From Viscum album (lineage: Eukaryota; Streptophyta; Magnoliopsida; Santalales; Viscaceae): DNA of 64,000 nucleotides. A program made the position numbers and the translations under genes. The stretch's first letter is position 1; each line of letters starts with the position of its first letter. This document shows, piece after piece, positions 11,181-21,778 of this stretch. The DNA is taken from the NCBI GenBank assembly GCA_963277665.1, contig CAUJRU010000141.1:682001-746000 (forward strand), written 5' to 3'. The notes beneath the pieces were generated by a model. The model was given only the letters and a program-made list of their open reading frames with translations, was not told the DNA's origin and searched no databases.

Positions 11181-12809
11181 TGTAACACCCCAGGTAAATA
11201 AGGAATATGACATTTTCATATTTATCCATATTTGTGAATAAAATATTAATATGACTTTAAAGGGGATGCTATGCTCGATGGCGTACCCAACACGCAACAA
11301 CGAGTTTCTTGGGAATCTTACGTTGCACTCTAATAATAAAATAATATTATTTTAAATGGTAGTTAACATGTAGCCGTTGTAATGGAGGGAATGGATAGAA
11401 ATAACTAAAATATGATTATATATGTTCTTAAATATTTTTACATTTATACAATAAAAGATAAAGGCTTAAAATACGGAAAGAATTCAATTTTAGGCGTATA
11501 TGCCCTAGTTTTCACTAAAGGTTCACTTATCACCTTTTGATGGAGAACCATCATTAAATATAGTTTTGTTCACTCTTAAACATTCTTTTGGACCAAATAA
11601 AACTCTTATTAAGAATCGGGACATTAAAATTTACTTTGTGTAAATTTTTGGTATCTTTCCGATAAAGTTCATTTTTTTAATGAATAGTGTAAAATGTTGT
11701 ATTTTAATTCAAAACCACTTTTTAATCTAATTTATTTATATGATTAGATTATATTTTGAATTGGTTTTAAAGTGAAATTAGAAAATATTTTTACCATTAA
11801 ATCCAATAGTGGTCGTTGGAATCAATTTCACTTTGAAATCAGACTTAAACTAGTGTCAATCTTTTGATACTTATTGTTTCATAAAACACGCTATTTGTCA
11901 TGACAGCGGGAATTAATTATTAAATTAATTAATGTGACTTATATGTTTTGAATTTTGTAAAACGGACTTCATTTTTGAATTCAGAATATCAAATATATCT
12001 TAGGGTGAATTTTTGGGATTTTTCTGAAAAACTTCAATTTTTGATGAATAGTGAAACCACTAAGTGGTACTTATAAAAACTGATTTTCCGTTTAAATGAA
12101 ATTTTGCCATCATTGTGTTTTGATTTTCAAAAATCTGACATACATGGTTGTCATTAAGAAGTAAAATGTGGTTCAATGAGATTAAAATAATTTTTTTTGG
12201 TGAATAGTAACTTATTAAGTTTTTAATCGCGATTAGAGGTAATTAGTGTAGTTTAAGGTAAAAATGATATTATAAGAATGTGAAAACACCATGACACTTG
12301 TCCTACAACTATATTTTGTATCATGGCCGACCAAGACAAGCCATGGGTCAACTTGGGGACCCCATGGATCTACTTTGGTTGGGAAATGACATAAATAACA
12401 TTTTATTTAATGTAAAAGTAAAATTGACACAAACATGATATGTTTTACTAAAAAAAAATTAAGTGGGGTTATACAAGTAATATTTTTTATTATAAATATT
12501 CATTGTAAAGATAAAAAGATTTCCTACATCATAGTATTTTGTTTATAATTTTTAGACATTAAATAAATTAAATTATTTATAACATAATAATGATGCAGCG
12601 ATGACATCATTATTTGACGATTTAAATAAAATGGAATGATTATGTAAAATCTATGAACTAAACATGTCCAAAACTTATTGGATGAGTGGATTTCGAAGCC
12701 TTATCACCTTATCCATGAATTATATCAATGTGGGATCTTTTGAAACCGAAACACATTTTCAAATAAAGTAATATTTCTTTACTTTCCAAAAGTACCCCTC
12801 CTCTCCTCT

Positions 12810-12817
12810 TATAAAAG
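12810..12817 (+). promoter_or_regulatory. TATA box of the element 1 3' LTR
   Basis: TATAAAAG sits at LTR 1630. The following ~145 bases up to the donor-like site contain no ATG and are pyrimidine-rich, as expected of an untranslated first exon. It would drive readout into flanking LTR fragments, or initiate genomic RNA when used from the 5' copy. Confidence 0.7.
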
Positions 12818-13514
12818 GCCCCCACCTCTACCTCATTTAACACACTCCTCAAGCCTTTGGCTCGGCCAAAACCTGCCCATTTACTCTCTCCATATCCCTC
12901 TACTCATCCTAGAGGATTACCTTTGGGCAGAATCCATTCAAAGGAAGCCTTTAGGCTCAAATCAAAAGGAGTTACACTTTTAAAGGTAATTCATTCTCTC
13001 ATGTTCATTTGTTTTATCTTGCTTCTCCAACCCCCTAAACTCTTTTTATTTACTTCTTTTGTAACAAAAACAGTATCTTCAATATACTAGGATGTTGTTA
13101 TAAGATTTATTCTAGCTACACTCTCACACAACTACATCAAATGGTTAAAGAACATACGGTTTCCGTGGATGGTGAAATTCTGCCTCCCGAAACGATGATT
13201 GTTCAATACTCATTTAACACCTTCGAAGGTGGCCATTATGATGCCACTATTTTTATATATGATATATAATATGTTTATGGTTTATTTATGCTTCTGTATT
13301 TTTCATTTTTGTCTTACCTTTATGGCTTCCATTATGGGTATACGCGATATCTTCATTTAAAGAAGTGCGGACTACCGCCCCCTCAAAGTGATTTGATTCG
13401 TTAAATACCATATGTGGGATGTATAAAGGATGGAAATATGATATTATATATGGTATTATACTGGAATTATAATATACCTTTATATCATTATTATTCCATT
13501 CTATAAAATACGAA

Positions 13515-13582
13515 ATAGAAATGAAAGTAGCGTTCATGCGTACGTACGGCTTACCGTCTCCATGAACGGTGCATTTCATTTC
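13515..13582 (+). repeat. Conserved inverted-repeat hairpin of the LTR
   Basis: The arms AGAAATGAAA…GCGTTCATG and CATGAACGGTGC…TTTCATTTCT pair with few mismatches around a core containing CGTACGTACG, itself palindromic. Copies occur in nearly all long LTR pieces, near 1229-1256, 1430-1485, 4400-4460, 6655, 19958, 26420, 31635, 31850, 38595, 40020, 40225, 43502, 46215 and 58695. An antisense frame of up to 97 codons with a real ATG starts in it. Confidence 0.8.
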
Positions 13583-13904
13583 TTACCTCTAAATGATTAT
13601 GTAATGTTATAAATGCATGCATGTACTGGATATATATGAAATATATTATATCTACATAATGAATACAATTATGGATATAATAAACATTTGGCCACACGAA
13701 TAACATGTAATTGTAAGAAGTCCACTTTCGACTTAAGAACCAAATATCGGCAAAACAAATATTATTAACTTAAATGATTACATAATGTTTATGAAATGGT
13801 AATAAGTGGTATAAAAGTAATAATGAACTTGAAAAAGGTTCTTAAGGAATTAGAAATTAACTCATGTGTATTATTCAGGAGATTAAAGAACGATCGAGTC
13901 AAGT

Positions 13905-14715
13905 CGGACCCGAGGTAAGGGATCCTACTCCTCTCTTTCTTTTTAAGTACACACTTTTATGTCATTCCTTTTAAAGATCATATTTCTTGTTATTGGGATG
14001 ATCTTTTATATTAAATTTACTTTAATTTTTATGTTCATGTGATGAGAGACCCTATTCTCTCTCATCAATCCATTTTGGAAGTTTTGAGTGGCGTCGTTAG
14101 GCTGCCGAACTTTCGTAAGAGATCTAACCTCTCTCTTTCTTTTTAAGTACTCTCCTTTGTGTCACTTATTTTAAGCTCCTATTTGTTATGTTGGGGGATT
14201 TTATTTTATATTCCAATTTCTGTAAATTCTATTGTAATATGATGGGATAATCTATTTGATCTCATCAATCCATATTCAGAAGTTTTATGTGGCGTCGTTA
14301 GGCTACCGAGTTTTCGTAAGGGGTTTTTCATCTCACTTTTATTCCCGTGAGATTTATGCTACATTCGCCACAAATTCCATTGAGTGGTGTATGTACTGCC
14401 CATTATTCTACTCTTTGTGTAATATACTTTCGTTTATGAGTATTTACATCAATGACCTATTGTCTTTCTTTCATGGGGTGTATGTTTTGAAAGATACCCA
14501 AGTCGGTAAGGGAACCTTTCACCCTCCTCTTTTTTAAAAGACTTCTTTTATTGGGTCTTTTAATTTACATATTTTTATGTTGGGATATGTTCTAATACAT
14601 CCTTATTGATGTAAATTTTATGTCCAAGTGATGAGATACACTTTTTATCTCTCATCAACTCATTTTGATGTGATGTCGTTAGGCTGTCAAGAGAACTTTT
14701 TAACCCAATTTCGAT
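13905..14715 (+). repeat. Degenerate ~200-bp tandem subrepeats within the LTR
   Basis: Four to five units are recognisable by GTAAG(G/A)(G/A) at 13914, 14115, 14315 and 14504 and GTCAAGAGA near 14690, a spacing of about 186-201 bases. Several units also hold 'CTCATCAA' and 'GTTAGGCT' (14097, 14299, 14682). They belong to distal module A only. A 93-codon open frame (14256-14537) spans two units in several copies but begins with TTG, not ATG. Confidence 0.75.
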
Positions 14716-16008
14716 TTCTTTGGGTTCAACTTGTAGTCATTAAATATGTCATCCATTGAATATTTGTGAATGAACTTTTATTGTTTTACACTTAATATCC
14801 ACTTATATTGGGTGTATATATATTTGTCACACATATTTTTGAGATTTATTTGTCCTTAATTTAAGGATACCTTCTTTATAAGGGATTTCATCACATTTGA
14901 CATTTCTATTGAGGGTTCATTGTTGTTATGCACCAATTCACTCTTATATGGTGTATATACTGTACTTTGGAGTATTATATCATGAATCCTTTTATTCTCA
15001 TGATATTATAAAGTTCTGACTAATTGTTATTCCTCGATTATTGTATTCAAATGTCTCTAATTTTGGTAAAACCCCTTTAACCAAAATATCGTTTTAAATG
15101 TTTTAATTATTTGTTCTTATTAATATCCATGTTTTCAAAATAGTTTTAAGGATTTATTTATATGGATATTAATGGTTTAAAATGTTAAAATCTTCAAGGT
15201 GGTATGGGACACTTTGATTCAAAAATCTCTTTATTAAATGTTTTAAATTGTTTTGGAAATGGTTTCTTTTTGAATGGATTCATTATTTCAATATCCTAAA
15301 ATGTTATATTGTGATTGAAATGTGGAAATGTTATGTTTCCTTTATTCATGTCTATGTGATACGATTATATTATGGTTCCTGGGCATTGTTATGAAAAGCG
15401 GGTGGTTCCGTGATAAAATAAGGGCGGGTGAGCCCGATATAGCTCTCCAATGCATTGGGTAACGCGAAGGAGTGAAACGTTAAGGTTTCTCCGAAGAGAT
15501 TTAGGGAATATACTGTGATGGGTATTCAAAACGTAACCAAGGGGGTTACTCCCTACGTAAGAATGTTATGAATGCCTCAATTTACCTTTATGTCTTATGT
15601 CTTCTATGATTTATTCATGATTTGATATGCCTATGTTTTATGGGTAAAGTATGATTTCATTCTTATGTATATATGAACTCATGTTTCCTTTACATATTTT
15701 TATAACCCTTACTGAGCTTTTTATGCTCATCCCAAGTTTTTGAAATGTTTTTCACAGGTCAAGGGAAAGGTACATGATGTGACGATAGTGTCAAGGACGT
15801 GTCAAGAAAGAATCCGTGTTTTATTTTAAATAGGTTTCCATTGATGGGAAGAATGAATATTGTCTTTTATGTAACCACATTGTTTAAATGTGGAATGTAA
15901 TTCAAGTTTCATGATCTAATTCTCTAAAAATCTAAACCTGAAAAGATCCTCAATGTTTAATCTTGTAATAAATCAAGATTAAGTAAGGTTTAAGGCTGGG
16001 GCCTTATA

Positions 16009-16797
16009 GATTTGACGATTTAAATAAAATGGAAAGACAATGTAAAATCTATGAACTACACATGGCCAAAACCAATTGGATGAGTGGATTTAGAACCCTT
16101 ATCACCTTATCCAAGAATTATATCAATGTGGGACCTTATAAAACCGAAACACATTTTCAAATAAAGTAATGTTTCTTTACTTTCCAAAAGTGCCCCTCCT
16201 CTCCTCTTATAAAAGGCCCCCAACTCTACCTCATTTCACACACTCCTCAAGCCTTTGGCTCGGCCAACCCCTGCCCATTTACTCTCTCCACATCCCTCTC
16301 CCCATCCTAGAGGATTCCCTTTGGGCAGAATCCTTTCAAAGGAAGCCTTTAGGCTCAAATCAAAAGGAGTTACACTTTTAAAGGTAATTCATTCTCTCAT
16401 GTTCATTTGTTTTATTTTGCTTCTCCAACCCCCTAAACTCTTTTTATTTACTTATTTTGTAACAAAACCAGCATCTTAAATATACTAGGATGTTGTTATA
16501 AGATATATTTGAGCTACACACTCACACAACTACATCAAATGGTTAAAGAACATACGGTTTCCGTGGATGGCGAAATTCTGCCTCCCGAAACGATGATTGT
16601 TCAATACTCATTTAACACCTTCAAAGGTGGCCATTATGATGTCACTTTTTTTATATATGATATATAATATGTTTATGTTTTCCTTAAGCTTCTGTTTTTT
16701 TCATTTTGGGCATACCTTTATGGTTTCCATTATGGGTGAACACGATATCTTCATTTTAGGAAGTGCGGACTACCGCCCCCTAAAAGTGATTTGATTC
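16009..16797 (+). repeat. LTR fragment, promoter and leader (LTR ~1430 to ~2220)
   Basis: It begins at TTTGACGATTTAAATAAAATGG directly after the element 1 LTR end and runs through TATAAAAG (16208-16215) and the leader to GTGATTTGATTCG. The leader hairpins are perfect here: GGATTC/GAATCC (16312-16333), TCCTTTCAAAGGA (16331-16343) and AGCCTTTAGGCT (16344-16355). It may be the remainder of an older LTR into which element 1 inserted. Confidence 0.8.
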
Positions 16798-17727
16798 GTC
16801 ATTTCCCAACCAAAGTGTCTCCATGGGGTGAGCATAAAAAGCTCAGTAAGGGATAAAAAAAGAATGAAAACTATTAGTTTTTCAAACATCAAGTAAACCA
16901 TGTATACTATATCAAAGTAATACCTTCACCTTCATGATGTAGTAAAAAAAATCTTCACTGAATAAAGTATCATTACTTACCTTTTTGTAACCAAAAGATT
17001 TCCATAAAACCCATATAAAGAACACATAGAATATATAAAGGTAACTTGGGACATAAACATACTTAAGTGGAATAACCATACGGTTGACTTCCACACATAT
17101 CACTTAATGGAATAGCCATACGGCCAATTTCCATACATACTTAATGGAATAGTCATACGACCGACTTCCATACCCAATGCATTGGAGGTTATAACGTAAC
17201 CACCCGTCCTGGTATTCACGGCACCACCCTTCATATGGTTTATAATGTAACCACCCGTTAAAATGTCCAAGTACCAATATAAAATCATAAAACATAAAAC
17301 CAATATAAAGGAATGATAACATTTCCACATTTCAATCACAATATATCATAAATATATTGACATAATAGAATCCTTTTTCAAAACCATTTTCAATACCAAA
17401 ATACATAAAAGAGTATATGGTATTTATTTTATTCTAAAAACATTACGGCTTTTTGAGAAAGCCAAAGATAAAATAATACTCGTGGCGGTGGAAAAAGGTC
17501 GGTGTCACCGCGTATGTAAAAAAAACATTCCTTTTTTTTCGTTTAGTAAAACGCTTCGTAGAAAATGATTCCTTTTGTATAAAAGTAAAAGTCAAAGGAG
17601 TTTATACACCGTATAAAAGAAAGTTGTGTATAAAACGAAATATGCCTCAATGAAAGGAGATTGAGACGAAGTCCCTTACCTCGGGTCCGACTTGACTCGA
17701 TCGTTCTTTTAACGTCCTGAATAATAA
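16798..17727 (-). repeat. LTR fragment with distal module C
   Basis: A 30-base scrap of U3 (CCAACCAAAGTGTCTCCATG) leads into the reverse complement of the LTR tail near LTR 4545, and then into a third distal variant. Module C shares the TTTATACGG/GACTTCGTCTC part with module B but adds short tandem repeats. It closes on the common GACTTGACTCGATCG sequence near 17690. No coding region is supported. Confidence 0.75.
17065..17173 (-). repeat. Three ~38-bp tandem repeats (module C)
   Basis: The units start near 17065, 17106 and 17143, each built on AATGGAATAGCCATACGG followed by …CTTCCATAC. Just downstream, CGTAACCACCCGT and GTAACCACCCGTT form a second, looser repeat (about 17193 and 17248). The same array recurs at 29721-29829. 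Several overlapping open frames here are by-products of repeat periodicity. Confidence 0.75.
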
Positions 17728-20700
17728 ACTTGAGTTAAGGCCCCAGCCTTAAACCTCACTTAAACTTGAGTTATTACAAGATTACACATTGAGGATCTTT
17801 TCAGGTTTAGAGTTTTAGAGAATTAGATCATGAAACTTGCATTACATTCCACATTTAAACAAGGTTGTCACATAAAAGAAAATATTCATTCTTCCCATCA
17901 ATGGAAACCTATTTAAAATAAAACACGGATTCTTTCTTGACACATCCTTGACACTATAGTCACATCATGTACCTTTCCCTTGACCTGTGAAAAGCTTTTC
18001 AAAAACATGGGATGAGCATAAAAAGCTCATTAAGGGTTATAAAAATATGGAAAGGAAACATAAGTTCATATATATATAAGAATGAAATCATACTTTACCC
18101 ATAAAACATAGGCATATCAAATCATGAATAAATCATAGAAAACATAAGACATAAAGGTAACTTGAGGCATTCATAACATTCTTACGTAGGGAGTAACCCT
18201 CTTGGTTACGTTTGGAATACCCATCACAGTATATTCCCTAAATCTCTTCGGAGAAACCTTAACGTTTCACTCCTTCGCGTTACCCAATGCATTGGAGAGC
18301 TATAACGGGCTCACCCGCCCTTAGTTTATCACGAAACCACCCGTTTTCATAACAATGCCCAAGAACCATAACATAATGTGTCACATAAAACATGCATAAA
18401 GGAAACATAAAATTTCCACATTTCAATCACAATATAACATTTTAGTATATTGAAATATTGAATCCATTCAAAAAGAAACCATTTCCAAAACCATTTAAAA
18501 CATTTAATAAAGAGATTTTTGAATCAAAGTGTCTCAAACCACCTTGAAGCTTAAAATTTTAAACCATTAATATCCATATAACTGAATACTTAAAACCATT
18601 TTGAAAACATGGATATTAAAAAGAACAAATAATTAAAACATTTAAAAAGATATTTTGGTTAAAGGGGTTTTACGAAAATTAGAGAAACTTGAATACAATA
18701 ATTGAGGAATAACATTTAGTCAGAACTTTATAATATCATGAGAATAAATGGATTCATGATATAATACTCCAAAGGATAGTATATACACCATATAAGAGTG
18801 AATTGGTGCATAACAACAATGAACCCTCAATAGAAATGTCAAATGTGATGAAATCGCTTATAAAGAAGGTATCCTTAAATTAAGGACAAATCAATCTCAA
18901 AAATATGTGTGACAAATATAAATACACCCAATATAAGTGGATATTAAGTGTAAAACAATAAAAGTTCATTCACACATATTCAATGGATGACATATTCAAT
19001 GACTACATGTTGAACCCAAAGAAATCGAAATTGGGTTAAAAAGTTCCCTTGACAGCGAACGGCATCACATCAAAATGAGTTGATGAGAGATAAAAACTAT
19101 ATCTCATCACTTGGACATAAAATTTACATCAATAAGGATATATGAGAACATATCCCAACATAACAATATGTAAATTAAAAGACCCAACAAAAGAAGTCTT
19201 TTAAAAAAGAGGAGGGTGAAAGGTTCCCTTACCGACTTGGGTATCTTTCAAAACATACACCCCATGAAAGAAGGACAATAGATCATTGATGTAAATACTC
19301 ATAAACGAAATTATATTACACAAAGAGTAGAATAATGGGCAGTACATACACCACTCAATGGAATTTGTGGCAAATGTAGCATAAATCTCACAGGAATAAA
19401 AGTGAGATGAAAATCCCTTACGAAAACTCGGCAGCCTAACGGCGCCACATAAAACTTCCGAATATGGATTGATGAGATCAAATAGGGTATATCATAACAT
19501 TACAATAAAATGTACAGAAAGAGGAATATAAAAGAACATACCTCAACATTACAAATAGGAGCTTAAAAGAAGTGACATAAAGGAGAGTACTTAAAAAGAA
19601 AGAGAGTCGTAGGATCCCTTACCTTGGGTCCGACTTGACTCGATCGTTCTTTAATCTCCTGAATAATAAACTTGAGTTAATTTCTAATTCCTTAAGAAAC
19701 TTTTTCAAGTTCATTATTACTTTTATACCACTTATTACCATGTCATAAACATTATGTAATCATTTAAGTTAATAATATTTGTTTTGCCGATATTTGGTTC
19801 TTAAGTCGAAAGGGGACTTCTTACAATTACATGTTGTTCGTGTGGCCAAATGTTTATTATATCCAGAATTGTATTAATTATTTAGATATCATATATGTCA
19901 TATATATACAGTACTGGCATGCATTTATAACATTACATAATCATTTAGAGGTAAGAAATGAAATGCACCGTTCATGGAGACGGTAAGCCGTACGTACGCA
20001 TGAACGCTACTTTCATTTCTATTTCGTATTTTATAGAATTGAATAATAATGATATAAAGGTATATTATAATTCCAGTATAATATCATATATAATATCATA
20101 TTTCCATCCTTCATACATCCCACATATAATATTTAATGAATCAAATCACTTTGAGGGGGCGGTAGTCCGCACTTCCTTAAATGAAGATATCGCGTATACC
20201 CATAATGGAAGCCATAAAGGTAAGAAAAAAATAAAAAATACAGAAGAATAAATAAAGAATAAACATATTATATATCATATATTAAAATATTGACATAATA
20301 ATGGCCACCTTTGAAGGTGTTAAATGAGTATTGAACAATCATCGTTTCGGGAGGCAGAATTTCACCATCCACGGAAACCGTATGTTCTTTAACCATTTGA
20401 TGTAGTTGTGTGAGAGTGTAGCTCGAATAAATCTTATAAAAACATCCTAATATATTTAAGATACTGGTGTTGTTACAAAATAAGTAAATAAAAAGAGTTT
20501 AGGGGGTTGGAGAAGCAAAATAAAACAAATGAACATGAGAGAATGAATTACCTTTAAAAGTGTAACTCCTTTTGATTTGAGCCTAAAGGCTTCCTTTGAA
20601 AGGATTATGCCCAAAGTAAATCCTCTAGGATGAGGAGAGAGATGTGGAGAGAGTAAAAGGGCAGGAGTTGGCCGAGACAAAGGCTTGAGGAGTGTTTGAA

Positions 20701-21778
20701 ATGAGGTAGAGGTGGGGGCCTTTTATAAGAGGAGAGGAGGGGCACTTTTGGAAAGTAAAGAAATATTACTTTATTTGAAAATGTGTTTCAGTTTTAAAAG
20801 GTCCCACATTGATATAATTCGTGGATAAGTTGATAAGGTTTCGAAATCCACCCATCCAATAAGTTTTGGACATTTGTAGTTCATATATTTTACATTAACT
20901 TTCCATTTTATTTAAATCGTCAAATAATGATGTCATCGCTGCATCATTATTATGTCATAAATAATTTAATTTATTTAATGTCTAAAAATTATAAAAAAAA
21001 TACTATGATGTAGGAAATCTTTTTATATTTCCAATTAATATTTATAATCAAAAATATGACTTGTATAACCCCACTTAAAATTTTTTTTAGTAAAACATAT
21101 CATGTTTGTGTCAATTTTACTTTTACATTAAATAAAATGTTATTTATGTCATTTCCCAACCAAAGTGGATCCATGGGGTCCCCAAGTTGACCCATGGCTT
21201 GTCTTGGTCGGCCATGACACAACCAATAAGGTTGGGACATGTTTCTAGGTCATTTCATATTATTAAAGCATTATTTATACCTTAAACTACACTAATTACC
21301 ACTAATCGCGATTAAAAACTTAATAAGTTACTATTCACCAAAAAATTATTTTAATCTCATTGAACCACATTTTACTTCTTAATGAAAACCATGTATGTGG
21401 GATTTTTGAAAATCAAAACACAATGATGGCAAAATTTCATTTAAACGGAAAATCAGTTTTTATAAGTACCACTTAGTGGTTTCACTATTCATCAAAAATT
21501 GAAGTTTTTCAGAAAAATCCCAAAAATTCACCCTAAGCGATATTTGATATTCTGAATTCAAAAATGAAGTCCGTTTTACAAAATTCAAAACATATAAGTC
21601 ACATTAATTAATTTAATAATTAATTCCCGCTGTCATGACAAATAGCGTGTTTTATGAAACAATAAGTATCAAAAGATTGACACTAGTTTAAGTCTGATTT
21701 CAAAGTGAAATTGATTCCAATGACCACTATTGGATTTAATGGTAAAAATATTTTCTAATTTCACTTTAAAACCAATTG
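17728..21778 (-). repeat. Long inverted LTR copy, module A (LTR ~4822 to ~590)
   Basis: It starts AAGGCCCCAGCC, the inverted LTR end, and reads continuously back through the acceptor-like site (~17985), subrepeats (one unit fewer than the reference), hairpin (19958), TATA box (20720-20727), U3 palindromes and LTR ~640. It ends at about 21778, where it jumps to LTR ~2205. The missing head means it has no PPT or internal neighbour. Confidence 0.85.

Larger units (their letters stand above)
12986..15757 (+). other. Putative intron inside the LTR
   Basis: The donor is TTTTAAAG|GTAATT and the acceptor is a T-rich TGTTTTTCACAG|GTCAAGG with possible branch sites (ACTGAG, GCTCAT) about 25-45 bases upstream. 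Together they would remove 2,772 bases containing the hairpin, the subrepeats and many ATGs, joining an ATG-free first exon to the last ~250 bases before the PBS region. Both motifs recur in most long copies. This is inference; no RNA evidence is available. A second possible donor is CGAG|GTAAGG near 13912. Confidence 0.45.
5484..16008 (+). mobile_element. Element 1: non-autonomous Ty3/gypsy element with giant LTRs
   Basis: A retrotransposon with a 5' LTR truncated on its left (5484-8881), a PBS, a ~2.3-kb internal region, a PPT and a complete 4,828-bp 3' LTR. The internal region holds only a gag nucleocapsid remnant; I see no protease, RT, RNase H or integrase. A full-length version would be nearly 12 kb, of which about 80% is LTR. 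This resembles a large-LTR, pol-less derivative that depends on enzymes from relatives such as element 2. The two LTRs are near-identical by eye except for a deletion of about 266 bp in the 5' copy. Target-site duplication cannot be tested because the left end is missing. Confidence 0.85.
11181..16008 (+). repeat. 3' LTR of element 1, complete (4,828 bp), head A, distal module A
   Basis: The reference LTR for this window. It starts TGTAACACCCC after the PPT and ends GGGGCCTTATA, so it has TG...TA rather than TG...CA ends. In order it carries: ACCACTAAGTGGT (12056-12068), TAATCGCGATTA (12224-12235), the CCATGGG/CCCATGG pair (12341-12367), the TATA box (12810-12817), the leader (about 12840-12985), a donor-like site (GT at 12986), the hairpin (about 13515-13582), ~200-bp subrepeats (13905-14715), the GTAACC/GGTTAC hairpin (near 15533) and an acceptor-like CACAG ending at 15757. 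Plant gypsy LTRs of this length are unusual but known. Confidence 0.9.

Noticed and set aside
14256..14537. 93-codon open frame repeated at 271, 14256, 23596, 30673, 46949 and 57738
   Set aside because: It begins with TTG, not ATG, spans the LTR subrepeats, is broken in the copies near 7430, 19400 and 42900, and shows no known domain. Its recurrence follows from repeat copying.
13905..14715. CRISPR-like array of regularly spaced repeats
   Set aside because: The units are ~200 bp and degenerate, lack short identical repeats with unique spacers, and lie inside a plant LTR.
16255..16479. 74-77-codon open frame 'MARP…' seen in many copies in the leader
   Set aside because: The start is TTG in 'CCTTTGGCTCGG'; the leader has no ATG. 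The frame crosses the likely splice donor and is better read as an untranslated leader.
17100..17339. Overlapping 63-79-codon minus-strand frames (also at 29756-29995)
   Set aside because: They run through the 38-bp tandem repeats in two frames at once, the expected result of a repeat whose length rarely brings stops.
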